Source: Alligator mississippiensis (Eukaryota; Chordata; Crocodylia; Alligatoridae). From it: DNA of 64,000 bases. The notes under the pieces were generated by a model. The model made no database searches and was not told where the DNA came from. It saw only the letters and a list, made by a program, of their open reading frames with translations. The position numbers were made by a program, and so were the translations under genes. The first letter of the stretch is position 1. Every line of letters starts with the position of its first letter. The stretch spans positions 173,050,933 through 173,114,932 of the forward strand of contig NC_081824.1 of assembly GCF_030867095.1 (NCBI RefSeq), read 5' to 3'. Shown here one piece after another: positions 25,770 through 61,129 of the stretch.

Positions 25770-26124
25770 TTAGATATCCATTCTCCATTACCTAGGAGAG
25801 TCATAGGTACCTCAGCTAGTAAGCTTTGATTTTTTTTCCTTTCATGTTCTCTGCATCTTTAGCTCTATCAAGTTTCCATCACTTCCTGATGAATGCTTCT
25901 GCCCCCACTGCTGTCTCTCCATTTTATCCAATGAATACTAAATGCAAAATGTGGAAACTCCACTGAGGGCCAGGACCAGAACCCCAGGTACCTCCCACAT
26001 TGAAAGGGGAGTGCCTAGCTCATTAAGACACAAAGAAACAATTTCTAGTCCTACAGACCTTCTTTTCTTGACTGCCCAATGGCCAGCATTAACAGAAAGG
26101 CTAGATGGTGTTTTTGGCAATGCC

Positions 26125-26262
26125 TAGCCCATAGCCTAGAGGTTAGGCACTTTGCTCGGAACAAGATATAGATGCAATTCTACTCCAACTGGAGGGAGGA
26201 GGAGCCTTGAATTTGAGTCTCCTATTTCATGGGCAAGTGCCTAACTCTTAACTGTTGGGCTA
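26125..26262. mobile_element. palindromic MITE-like element with tRNA-like arms
   Basis: The left arm TAGCCCATAGCCTAGAGGTT, continuing AGGCACTTTGC, is mirrored by the right arm (reverse complement TAGCCCAACAGTTAAGAGTT, continuing AGGCACTTGCC). The arms resemble a tRNA A-box segment. A GAATTTGAGTCTCC segment in between resembles a B-box. Confidence 0.55.
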
Positions 26263-26699
26263 AAAGGTAGAAAAACACTTCTCCTTTCCCCTTGCCCCAT
26301 TTTCCCCAGTTGCTAATTATGGGAGGTCTTAAAATACTGCTTACATAGCTAACCTTAGCTTCATCAGTGCTACTTACCAACCTTAAAGAGGAGCTGGATT
26401 TGGGCCATAGAAGTCAGTTTGGGCAGCATAGCTTTTTAGTGCATTATTGGTGGGGAAAGGTTCCTTCTTTGCTTTCTTGTGTGCTGAGTAGGAATGCTAT
26501 TTCTGATATTATGCAACAAAAAGCTCCTTAGTTGCCTACTTAAATTTGCTTATCAAGAGCTACTTCCATAAGGACAGGCCTTTCTAGTATTTAACCTATT
26601 ACTTTTCCTCAGAAACTGGCATGCAAAAGTCAATGCAATGGAGTCAAAAGTAAATCAACATTTTTGTTTCATGGCAAATAAGAGAATTGGTTAAAGAAC

Positions 26700-26870
26700 C
26701 TCTAATGATTTTTGTCACTCTCAGCCAGACTCCTTCCAGTCTGTCCATGTTTCTTGAAGTGCAGGGCCCAAAACTGAACATAGTAAACCAGCTGAATCCA
26801 CACCAATCCCAAATAGAGTAGAAGAATCACTTCCCTTGATTTTTCTTGTTTCAGACAGTGTTTCTGTATG
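26700..26870 (-). mobile_element. CR1 fragment
   Basis: On the minus strand the sequence matches the RT C-terminal region. Plus-strand landmarks are CCAGTCTGTCCATGTTTCTT and GGGCCCAAAACTGAACATAG, the inverse of the 'FSVLGP' and 'WTDWKE' equivalents. Diverged. Confidence 0.7.
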
Positions 26871-28834
26871 TTACTGAGTAGCAGGAAGTAGTGTTAGATG
26901 TTAATAAATGCCATTCAGTGGATGAGTATATTGGAGAGTGGAAAACGAGGAAGACAGAGACATTATAGTGGTATGGTACACTATTATTTGATTACTCAGT
27001 TTAAGCATATGCACTTGCAGACAGTTCAGTTCTAAAGGCCAAATCCTACAGAGAAAAATAAATTGTTTCTTAATATAAGAAAACTGTTATCTTGGCTGAC
27101 TGCTCAATCACTGTCTATTGTAGAAACTTGTAACAGGGTACATGCGTAAGCTATCTTGAAGTGCAATATATTAAAAAATGATAATCCATTTTGGAGAGAG
27201 AGAGTTTTTTTAAATGTATATCTATGTGTAATTTAAAATCCTTTTGCAAAATAAATCCACAAAAATACTCAATTTGGTTATAATTAGTATTTATTAAAAA
27301 TGTAATGGAGAGAATAAGACTCTAAAATGCTGCCCTGGTTTACCTGTGCGTAAATTTGTAACATACCATTTTATTCCCTCCCCCACAACACAAACACAGT
27401 ACCACACTGCATACTATTGCTCATTTCTTCTTAGAAAAATTGATGAAGTGTATTTACTTCAACATCTTATCTCCATATTAAAATAATAGTGCATAGTTCC
27501 AAGACTTTATTATGTAACACAAAAATAGTATGGCACCAAAATATTTTTAACAGTCATGTTACCCCAAATGTTCAGATTAAAAATCGAACTTCTTTCCCTT
27601 GTCTTAAAACCTGTGACAAAAAGTTGATTGAAATTCAGTCTGTGTGTACACATTCCTATTTCTCCAACTGGCTACTATATAGTAGTTGGACAGCCAACTT
27701 GAGCTTCCAAAAATAGATATTTTCAGAAAAAAATTGTGTTCAAATGCATCATCATCTCAGTTGTCAGATAGTTAAAGTCTATCCTGAATTCTATGAATAC
27801 AACTAGTCTTCCCCCAGTGTCAAAAAGTGCCCTGAGATTAAAAGTAACCAGGCTGAAAAAAGCCTGTTTGTTTTTTTTTTCTTTTTTTTGTTTTCCAGAG
27901 ATATACTTAGATAAATGGAAATGCCTTTGAAAGTCAGTCAACTGAGTCTTGACTATGGAGAACAAAGTAGAGTAGAGGTGCACAGGAGGAAATCTCTATT
28001 CTTGGCTGAGCCAATTCACCTAAATGCTAGATGCAGGGGCTTCTACATTTCAGAATGGAAGCTTGCCATGAGTATCCAAGGCCCAGATCCACAAAAGAAC
28101 CTAGGGTGAAGTTACATATTACACTTAGGCCATACTTACCAGCCCTCTAATAGTAAATCAGAGCCGTGCAGGCAAGAAACAGTATGAACTTTTAATGTGC
28201 GACTGCTCCTAGCATGTTCTAACATTTAACGTCCTAGGGATTTAGTACGGGCTAAGCATAATGTGCAACTTCACCCTCAGGTCCTAGGCCCATATATATA
28301 ATTGGCAGCCCTGAGTTAGTTGTCTAGGATTACTATGCAATGCATGGGGAGGAGTAACCACTTAGAACCAGAAACATTACAATGAGCGGGGGCATGCCTC
28401 ACATAGTTATTAGGAAATACCAACACAGATTTGACTGAAGCCTCTGACTGGGGCAGGTTTTTTATTTTTTAGGTGTCTGCTCTCTACTGACCCTCTCCAT
28501 TTAAGATTCAGAGCTCCAAGCCCTCTAAGGCAAGCCCTTCCTTGCACAAACCATGCTAGGGTCATACCCATTTTATGCTGGCAATGGGAGAGTCCTGTGT
28601 CCCTATGGATGCCTTGCCCTGCCAGGTAGGTATCCTAACCACTAGGTCTGAGATTCATGGCCCCCTGCTCTAGCTCCATGAATCATTAGTGTTTTTAGGA
28701 GAAGTGACACAACTCCAGCTGGTGGAGTAGAGAATGACTTCCCATAGCCTATAACTTAAGTGATTAGAGGATTTTACTAGAAAAAATAAGTGTCTGAATC
28801 TGGGTTATTTATATGCTAGGCAAGTGCTCCAAGG
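26871..28834. other. intergenic, AT-rich, nothing recognised
   Basis: AT-rich sequence with long T runs (27870-27890). A segment at 28595-28660 (ATCCTAACCACTAGGTC) resembles one arm of a tRNA-like repeat, but borders are unclear. Confidence 0.4.
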
Positions 28835-29099
28835 TAGGGTTGGCAAGCTGGTCAACTGACTGATAAAAATATTTTTGACTAATCAGAGATTACAGCAATT
28901 AAAAATAAAAAATAAGATTTGTAGTTTTCTTGACAGAAATATTTTTTTTGTTTTTTGACACATTAATGGAAAATTTGTTTTTTCTGTGTATTATTTGGTT
29001 CTACTGGCATTTTTAAAAATTATTAAAAAAAATTTTTTTTACAATTTTTTATCAGTCAAATGACCAAACTTTATTTCACAGATCAAATACCCAATCCTA
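28835..29099. mobile_element. AT-rich hAT-type MITE
   Basis: The left end TAGGGTTGG, followed by a GGTCAACTGACTGATAAAAA block, is mirrored at the right end (TTTTTTATCAGTCAAATGACC ... CCAATCCTA, split here). Flanking 8-mers CTCCAAGG and CTCTAGGA match at 5 of 8. The interior is A/T homopolymer-rich. Confidence 0.6.
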
Positions 29100-29965
29100 C
29101 TCTAGGAATCTCTTCTTGGTAGATTTGAAAGTGGCTTCAGTACAAAACAGTATTTAGCCCTACCAAGAGAGGTTTATTAGTTACATTAATGGTTCCAAGA
29201 CGCTAATAATTCTTGATTTGGGCCAAAGTGCATCTATACTGCTACTCCAGGCCCCTCTTCCCAGTGCTAAAAGTAGTAATAGTAGTCATGGGCCACTCCT
29301 TGGATCAGTGTTTTCAAGTTCTGTCATGCAAGTAATCAGTACTGTACCCGCTGTGGTGATTACACGTGTAAGCTGCTGTTTTTACTCATGAGCATCCTCA
29401 TTGGTTGTGATTTAACTTCTCAGTGCCTATTTAAGAGCTCTGATTGGCATTTTCTTGCAGTTGTTAAGAAAAGAGTAGGCACCAGAAGCACCATTCCATA
29501 AATGCCACTTTTCATGCCCTGTGGCTTTGATGAGGAAAACAAGTGGTCATTATATACAGCTGGTGTGCACCAACTTGTCTTCAAAGAAACCAACCAGATG
29601 TACAAAGTATGCCTTGTGCATGTGTGGGAATGTGTATGCATGTGCAAGCCGTGGGACTTAACATAATCTAAGTATGGTTTAATCAGACCTTGCAGGTTAC
29701 TTCTGTATTAAAATTGATACTGGATAGCAAGTTAAAATGTAGAAGTGTTAGAAGCAACTGGAGTAGCCAGTTATCATTGTTACTGAAGAGTTTATCAGAA
29801 ACTTTTTGCAGTGGTGCCATTATGGACTTTGTATAATTATTGCTTCTCCTCCCTCCCCCCCCCCCCACCTTCCCCCCAGTAGTTTTATGAAGGTGAAAGG
29901 CTACATAGAAGTTTAGGGGACCTACCCATCTTTCTCTAGAAAGAGGATGTCACTAGTATACAAGG
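29100..29965. other. intergenic, nothing recognised
   Basis: No exon or bounded repeat seen. A C-run lies near 29857-29866 and a (TG)-rich stretch near 29615-29645. Confidence 0.4.
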
Positions 29966-29973
29966 GTATAGAC

Positions 29974-30248
29974 CAGGGGTTCTCAATCCCTAGGCTGCAG
30001 CCCGGCTGCTGGCCTGAAGCATGGTCGGCAGCCGGACCAGATGTGGCCGCGGATCTGCAAACTGCAGCCCCCAGAACCAGGTGAAGTTGCAGCTCCTTCC
30101 ACGTGGCCCACGGCAGCGCAGGGTTTGGCCCGCCCCCAGGACAGGGGTATTCTTACCCGTCTTCTGGCCAGAAATTCTGGCCATGGTCAGCTGCAACTGC
30201 TGGGCTACAGTTTGCCAGGCTGCAGCATAAAAACTTTGGGAACCCCTG
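29974..30248. mobile_element. hAT-type MITE with 8-bp target duplication
   Basis: Begins CAGGGGTTCTCAATCCCTAG and ends AAACTTTGGGAACCCCTG, inverted hAT-Charlie-like ends. Flanks are GTATAGAC (29966-29973) and ATATAGAC (30249-30256), 7 of 8 identical. 275 bp with a GC-rich interior and no transposase. Confidence 0.85.
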
Positions 30249-30256
30249 ATATAGAC

Positions 30257-31080
30257 AGTTTGTATCGCTATCCTTTGATAATCAGTACAATTGTTACATC
30301 TGTTATGATGCAACTATTATACCTGCATGATTCTGTAGCAATGTAAGAGTAGCAAAACTGATCCAGCTTCCAGAGGATTCAGTTTACTTGCATCCTTGTA
30401 GGAGCACATAGACCAAACACTTACAACAACAGCTACTGCATGCTTCCAAGCATCAATTCTCCCTCCCCTGTTAAAGTGGCTAAAATGCATGTTTGTCCAA
30501 CCCTAAGCAAGCACAGAGCTAAACCCATTGGTCTGCAGTGGCTACTTAACATCAACTGTAGCAGAAGAAAGAATCCTGAACTTAAATCATGACAGCTAAG
30601 TAAAGGAGGAAATATTGTTCATATGGGTAAAACAGAACAAATCTGTTTTAATATATTAAAAAATTGAGTGTTATTTTTGTTAATTCATAGAAAAGAGGCA
30701 GTTTCAAATACTCAGTATTATCAACTCCAAATATTTGAAAAGGTATTTTTTCTTAAAGCATTCTTAATGTGTTTACCTTGTTAAATTGGCAGCATGACCC
30801 AGGAGAGCTAGGGACTTGTATATAAAGGTGCAGATTCTCACCTCCTCACATACCTTTAGGATCTAGGGGCTATTCAGAAAAGTAAAATGTTGTGACACTA
30901 TTACCAACTGTTACGGTTGTATTGTAAGTGCTTTTGTTAAAAATTTAAATGGCTACTTGAAACTTCTTTAACTGTTTATCCTTTGAGAAATAACAGGATT
31001 TCTCTCTTTGAAAAGTTAAACAACAAAAGGATGTTTACTTCCCCATTTGTCAAAAGGAATGGTCAGTTGGTGGAAGGCAC
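30257..31080. other. intergenic, nothing recognised
   Basis: No coding or repeat signal identified. Confidence 0.4.
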
Positions 31081-31084
31081 AGTG

Positions 31085-31230
31085 CGTGTTTACATGCACA
31101 ATTACAGCGTATGAATAAATTGCTCCCAGGCACATGGTTTGAATGTGCGCCTGGGAGCAATAAACCCCTCAGTTTATTCATGTGCAGCACATGTTGAGCT
31201 AGGGCATATACTTCTGTTTTTGAGTGTTTA
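31085..31230. repeat. repeat-derived hairpin
   Basis: TTGCTCCCAGG (31120-31130) pairs perfectly with CCTGGGAGCAA (31150-31160). Outer arms with ATGAATAAA and GCACATG extend the pairing imperfectly. The wording (ACATGCACA, GTGCAGCACATGTTGAGCT) links it to the repeats at 41950-42300 and 52290-52620. Confidence 0.6.
31173..31178 (-). promoter_or_regulatory. candidate distal MOCS1 poly(A) signal
   Basis: This is the nearest exact AATAAA on the minus strand that I found downstream of the MOCS1B stop. It implies a 3' UTR of about 1.24 kb. It lies inside a repeat-derived hairpin (31105-31190), so it may be coincidental. Confidence 0.2.
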
Positions 31231-32415
31231 CATGGAAGCTATTCAGGTCCTTGGGCTTGCACACTTAAATATCTGACAATCTGAGTGCAACTCCCACTAG
31301 AACCAACAGGTTTGAGGCCATAGTCTATAAGCCTGTGTACACAGCAGTATGCACCAACTAGTTTAAACAGAGTCAATCTGATGGCTCTTTTGAGACATGT
31401 GTCAAGGCTACCTGTTTTTGGTCATGCTTAATGTTGCTTTGAAAATGTTTAGCAGAATAAACCTGACATACCCTCAACATGGTTTTCCTTCAAGACCCTG
31501 AAGGGACATAAATAGACCTATTACCCTTTCTGAAATGACTCAGTTGCAGGGAGAATTCAAAACCAGACAGGGAGAAGGCTTGGGACCTGTAATGAAACAG
31601 GGCAGGATGTGCAAATCAGTGTTGGGAGGGCCAAAAATTCCCTCTCTTTTGCATCATACTTCACAATGCACTTAAGATTAGGGCTGGGCTGAGATGCCTG
31701 CCAGCATTTTTTTCCCCCCACAAGTCAATAAACAGCTATGATTTCAGGTCACAAGCAAGCTAGGCTCCCATCCCATCACTGGTATGTATTGTCGGGTGAT
31801 AAGTCTATGCACATTATTAAAATCTTTGCTTGTTGTCATGTCTCTTGAACTGCTCCCATTGTCTCTTTCTGAAGTTACTCCTCAGTTTAACCTCTGTGGG
31901 GAGAAGGAGGGACCGCTCTTCTGTCATAGCCCTTAATCCAAGGTATTATTACAATAATAATATTAAATTTGTCAAGTGAATTTAGCATTGAAGAAAAGTG
32001 CCAAGATAGTGAGCGCCCTGGAGATGTGAATATACACATAGCATGATTACAGGAAGCATGCAAGCTTCCCTGATGCTTGAGAGCAGTGAGAGTAAAGCTC
32101 AGTCTCCATAACCTAACTGGATTCTTGGCACCCCTGCTGGCAATATCAGCAGGAGTGCCAAAATCTGGTTGTGGTCTGACCTGGAAACCTCTTAAACCTG
32201 GCTGTCAAGCTCTCAACTGAAAACCAAACTCAAAACCAATTCATTGAGGCAAAAAGATAGTAGTTCCATAATTCCCAGCTTGTCACTGAGATGATTAGGC
32301 AATACAGAGATGAAGTCACGTCTTTCAGGTGGTGTCTGCTGGCATTTTTGCCAAGCCTAGTGCAGGCGGGCACAGAGGGCCAGACCTCCCAGTGGTGTTA
32401 TCCAATGCCTATGGA
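31231..32415. other. MOCS1 3' flank / probable 3' UTR
   Basis: Immediately downstream of the MOCS1B stop on the minus strand. It probably includes the 3' UTR, but no AATAAA is seen before 31178. No other feature recognised. Confidence 0.4.
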
Positions 32416-56236
<23,821 letters not shown>

Positions 56237-56568
56237 CTAGGAAACAAAAGAATGGCAGGACATTTAAATGGAAGGAGCTAAATCAGAACTCATGCCAAAC
56301 CCTGTAGAGAAGAGAATATGCAAAATGGTGCAGAGGAGAAAATTAATTTGTCCTCTAAGCAGTTAGGACCCTGAATGCCTACTTCTGCTGAGTCTATCTG
56401 TACACCTACTTACTGTTTCATTAATTATAGACTGACAGAGAGTGATCTCCCTCTTACCAACAGCTTTTGGATTCTGTTGACAACAAGCATACATACAAGC
56501 TGGTCTAGGGGAGGCTGCAGAGTGGGTGCGATTAAACCTCCTTTAGCTTCACAGTGCACATAGATTTC

Positions 56569-58440
56569 ATAGACAGTAGGGCTGGAAGGGACCTCGGAAG
56601 ATCATCGAGTCCAGCCCCCTGCCCAAAGGGCAGGAAGTCAGCCGGGTTCATAGGATCCCAGCAAGATAAGCATCCGGTTTGCTCTTGAAGGAGTTCAATG
56701 CAGGCGCTTGAACCACCTCCAGTGGCAGGCTGTTCCAGACCTTGGGGGCTCGGACAGTAAAGAAATTCTTCCTTATGTCCAGCCTGAAACAGTCTTGTAG
56801 TAGTTTATAACCATTCGACCTCGTCATCTCTTGGGTCGCTCTGGTGAACAAACGTTCCCCCAGATCCTGGTGAACACCCCTGACAAACTTGTAGGTGGCC
56901 ATCAGATCACCCCTGAGCCTGCGCTTTTCCAGGCTAAAGAGCCCCAGGGCTCTCAGCCTGTCATCGTAGGGTCTGCTTCCCTGACCTCTGATCATGCGCG
57001 TGGCTCTTCTCTGGACTCTCTCAAGCTTCTCCACATCCTTTTTGAATTGTGGAGCCCAAAACTGGACGCAGTACTCCAGCTGCGGCCTCACTAAGGCCGA
57101 GTACAAGGGGAGAATGACGTCCCAGGATTTGCTTGAGAAGCATCTATGGATGCAAGCCAGCGTTTTGCTCGCTTTACTAGCCGCAGCATTGCACTGCAGG
57201 CTCATGTTCATCTTGTGGTCAGTGATGACCCCCAAGTCTCTTTCTTGCATAGTGTTAGCCAACATAGCACTGCCGAGCCTATAAGGATGCTGTGGGTTTT
57301 TCTTCCCAAGGTGGAGAACCTTGCATTTATTGGTGTTGAACACCATCAGATTCTCATCCGCCTACTTGCTGAGCCTGTCCAGGTCAGCCTGGATCACCCG
57401 CCTGTCTTCTGGTGTGGATGTTTTTCCCCAAAGTTTGGTGTCATCAGCGAACTTGGCCAGTCCACTTCTGACTCCAGTGTCCACATCATTAATGAAGATG
57501 TTGAACAGTATGGGTCCAAGGACAGAGCCTTGGGGGACCCCACTGGTCACAGGACACCATGATGAGTGACTTCCATCAATTACTACCCTCTGGGTCCGAC
57601 CCCGGAGCCAGTTTTCCAGCCAGTGGATTGTGGAGGACCCAAGGCGACAATTGGCCAGTTTCTCTAAGAGGTGATTATGGGAAACCAGGTCAAAGGCTTT
57701 TTTGAAGTCAAGATATATGACATCAATCTCTTCTCCCTTGTCCAGGTGATAGGTCACCTGGTTGTAGAAGGAAATGAGATTGGTCAAGAAAGACCTACCC
57801 GCAACAAACCCATGCTGGCTATCCCTTAAGATGTTGGCGTCGGCCAGTCCATTAAGGATGGCCTCTTTGATAAACTTTTCTAAGATCTTCCCCGGGATAG
57901 AAGTCAGGCTAATGGGCCTATAGTTAGCCGGATCCACTTTCCTCCCTTTCTTGAAGATAGGCACCACATTGGCCTTCTTCCAGTCTTCGGGCACTACACC
58001 AGAGCGCCAAGAGTTCTCAAAGATCCGCGCTAGAGGCTGGGCTATGATGCTCGCCAGCTCCTTGAGTACCCTGGGGTGAAGATTGTCAGGGCCGGCTGAC
58101 TTGAAGGTATCCAGCTTCTCAAGATGTTCCTTCATGAAGTCAGCATCAATGGAGGGCAGGGGATCACCCTCACCCGGACTTCCCTGTCCCGTAGCGGGCA
58201 TGGGTGTCCCATGGGGCTGATGAAAGACCGATGCAAAGTACCCATTTAATAGGTTGGCTTTTTCCTGGGCGTCAGTTGTCAGTTGCCCCATCTGGTTCAG
58301 CAGGGGTCCAGTGTTGCCCCTGCTTTTCCTCCGGCTCCCCACATATCTGAAAAAGGACTTTTTATTGTCCTTGATGCTCAAAGCTAGTTGGAGTTCAGCT
58401 GCAGCCTTGGCTTTCCTGCACTGGCCTCTCTGGGTTCACT
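56569..58440 (-). mobile_element. CR1 LINE, 5'-truncated, youngest-looking copy
   Basis: Minus-strand copy. The tail lies at 56569-56640 (plus-strand AGATTTCATAGACAGTAGGG). It runs through the RT C-terminal and RT domains to about 58440, where it is truncated before the endonuclease. The subfamily is the same as 42487-44749. Located in a MOCS1 intron in the same strand sense as the gene. Confidence 0.95.
56648..58381 (-). pseudogene. CR1 ORF2 reverse transcriptase, one nonsense codon
   Basis: A single frame from 58381 to 56648 (about 577 codons), interrupted only by a TAG at 57362-57364. At this position the sister copy at 43.95 kb has Trp (KWADENL), so TGG became TAG. All RT landmarks are present: [56 protein letters not shown] with both catalytic Asp, KLERVQRRATRMI and FRLDIRKNFFTVR. 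Confidence 0.92.
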
Positions 58441-59179
58441 GGCTTGTCCGAGTGGTTGCTGGCAGAACCCAGGGGGCGAATGCTGGTAGTGCTCACTCCC
58501 TCAAACCCTCTTACTGCTGCCATTTTTGGCAGCGGGGGAAAAGCTAAGGGTGCAGGTGGAGAGGGACGTGACCAGTGACAGCGCTCATCCCTTGGGTTCT
58601 GGAGGCACAGCAACAAGCTGGTAAGCTCAGAGAGCTCACTGCACATGTGCTGCACAGCTCCCCAGGATCCTCCTTTGAGCATGAAGGTATCATCTGTGCC
58701 TCTCTCTCTTTCAAGCTGTACTTTCTAGAGCAACAGTGTGACATAAGCCAATTTCTAGCAGTATTAAAAAAGCTAACTGTGTGTCACACAGAAGCGATTA
58801 TAGACACTTGATCCAAATGCTTAGGCTCTGGATTAACCTTGCTCTACACATCTATTAGAAAAAGTTTGCACTTTAACATTGAAGGAAGTCCTATGGACAC
58901 ATTTAATCTGACCTCACTTCTGGCATGAGAGAAAGAGGTCTCATGCCTGGTTCTGAAAGCTCAATTTCAACTGTAATAATCTCTTTTTAACTATTACTTT
59001 TATTGTGATGCCGTTGCACTCTATTTTGGGTCCCGTAACAACATCCAGATACTGGATTGCTTGAATTTATATAGTGCCTTTTACCTTATGAAGTCTTTAC
59101 AAAAAAAGAGTTTTAGTTACCTCCAAGAGGAAATGTAGCAGCTATATGGCAGCTCAAGGAAAAACTACCCAATAACTGA
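58441..59179. other. spacer between two head-to-head CR1 parts
   Basis: No CR1 or gene sequence recognised. A GC-rich stretch lies at 58440-58570. TTTATATAGTGCCTTTTA at about 59068 recurs at about 63148. Confidence 0.45.
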
Positions 59180-60980
59180 AGCTAGTCAGCAAGAAATGCT
59201 GAGACTCCCCAGGCGACCAGGGAGATTGACCAGGGAGCCAGCGAACAGGACCGCAAACAAGGGAAGCAGTTTACAGGCAGTTCGTAGGCCAGTTCATGGG
59301 TAGTAGCATAGCCTATTACCACATAATTGCTCTCGGCCATGGCGGTGACTTGTCATACCCGCAGGCATCCTGCCATCGCCGAGACCTTCACCCAGACAGA
59401 GCCCGAGGCCCCGGACTGCGGGGGCTGCTTGGCGCAGCTGCTGGGTGCTGAGCATGGGGGCACCCCCACTTGTGGGGTGTGCTCCCTGGTGGAGCCTCTG
59501 GAGGGCCGGGTGCAGGAACTTGAGGAGATGCATCAGCTGTGCACCATCAGGGCCCATGACGACTTCAGATAGCTACTGCCAGACCCTTCTCCAGAAGATG
59601 GAAGAAGAGACAGAGATGGTAGCCAACATGATGGATAACCAAGATCTATCCGGAGCGACCTGGAAGACAGTTACCTGATGCTCCAGGAAACCCAGGGCCA
59701 GGGCTGCTCCTCCCCTGGCCTTGCACAACAGGTACGCTCCCCTCCCCACGCAGGAAGCAGCTCCGATCATGACACCAGGAGAGGAGAAAGGTAAACAGCT
59801 TGCTGCCACCCCCAAGAGGCAGCGCAAGGTGGTGGTGGTGGGGGACTCCCTCCTGCAGGGCACTGAGGGACCCATCTGCCATCTGGACCCCCTTGCCTGT
59901 GAGGTCTGCTGCTTCCCAGGGGCTCACATCTGAGATGTAGCAGAGAGGATCCCCAGGCTTGTCCAGCCCTCTGACTACTATCCCATGCTCCTCAACCATG
60001 TGGGAACTAATGACATGGCCAGGAGTAATCCAGACTGGGTCATGAATGATTACAGGGCTCTGGGGGCTGGGCTCAAGGGGTTGGGAGCCCAGGTAGTCTT
60101 TTCTTCTGCACTCCCTGTTGTCCCAGAAGGGAAGGATGAGGAAGTGAACTGGCAACTCCAATGCTGGTGCCCTCGAGAAGGCTTTGGATTTCTTGACCAC
60201 AGTGCATACTTCAGAGAGAGGACTCCTGGGAAGGGACGGCATCCACCTCACGAGGAAAGCTAAGTTCCTGTTTGCAGCCAGGATGGCCGATCTTCTGGAC
60301 AGGGCTTTAAACTAAGACTGCTGGAGGATGAGGATACACAAATTCAAACTTGTCCAGGGACCAACATACAAGTAAGCCCAGTAGATAGGGACACTGGGAG
60401 AGCCACTCTTGCAGGAGCTGAGGGAATAGTTCTCCATCAGCAGGACAGGAAGACGAGGGCCTCAATAGGAAGACTCAGGTGTCTATATACTAAAGCCAGG
60501 AGCATGGGGAACAAGCCAGAGGAGCTAGCCCTCCTACTCTCCAGTGTGCATAATGATCTAGTAGGGATCACAGAGACCTGGTGGGACTCCTTCCATGACT
60601 GGAGTATAGCTGTAGAGGGCTACACCCTGCACAGAAGGGACCAGGTGGGGAAAAAAGGTAGAGGCATTGCTCTCTATATGAAAGAGCAGTACACCTCCTT
60701 GAAGGCCAACATGGGCTCCAAAAATGAACAGCTTCAAACCCTCTGGGTCAAGTTGGGGGGGGGGGGGGGGAGGGGGCAGAGAGACCAAACTGTAGGTGTA
60801 TACTACAGACCACCAAACCAGGGGGAGAAACTCGATCTGGAGTTCACCCGAGAATTGACTGAGGCTGCACATGTACATGACATGGTCGTCATGGGCGATT
60901 TTAATTATCCAGACATCTCCTGGGAAGTAGAAGGCAGTGCATCAGATCAGACAGGGCACAAAAAGTGCAGCAGATAAGGT
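59180..60980 (+). mobile_element. CR1 LINE 5' portion (ORF1 plus endonuclease), 3'-truncated
   Basis: Plus-strand sequence with ORF1 in broken frames (59327-59572, 59721-59933, 59985-60263). These include an esterase-type block, VVVVGDSLLQGTEG, and later HVGTNDMARSNP. ORF2 starts at 60504 (MGNKPEELALLL), with endonuclease motifs GITETWW, RGIALYMKE, VGVYYRPPNQ and GDFNYPDISW. It ends near 60980 without RT or tail, which is unusual because CR1 copies are normally cut at the 5' side. Confidence 0.88.
60504..60977 (+). pseudogene. CR1 ORF2 apurinic-endonuclease-like domain, truncated
   Basis: 157 codons of the N-terminal endonuclease domain with the catalytic Glu (ITETWW) and Asp (GDFNYPD) regions present. 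A G-run at 60757-60770 expands a Gly stretch between VKLG and RGQRDQT. It stops soon after EVEGSASD, before the last endonuclease motif (SDH). Confidence 0.85.
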
Positions 60981-61129
60981 AAGAAAAATAGATCCAAGTG
61001 GCATTCGTGGAGGATGCAAGGCTAATTTGTGCCATGCTTGCTCAGAAAGTTGGCTCCCACCATCCTAAAGTATATGCAGAAATTTCTACAGGAGCTCGAG
61101 ATATAAATGGTTTCCAACTTAGTGAATAC

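Noticed and set aside
1..32415. Search for the convergent neighbour DAAM2, expected from mammalian gene order
   Set aside because: No formin C-terminal coding exon was recognised on the plus strand. The neighbour probably lies left of the window, or only its untranslated sequence is inside.
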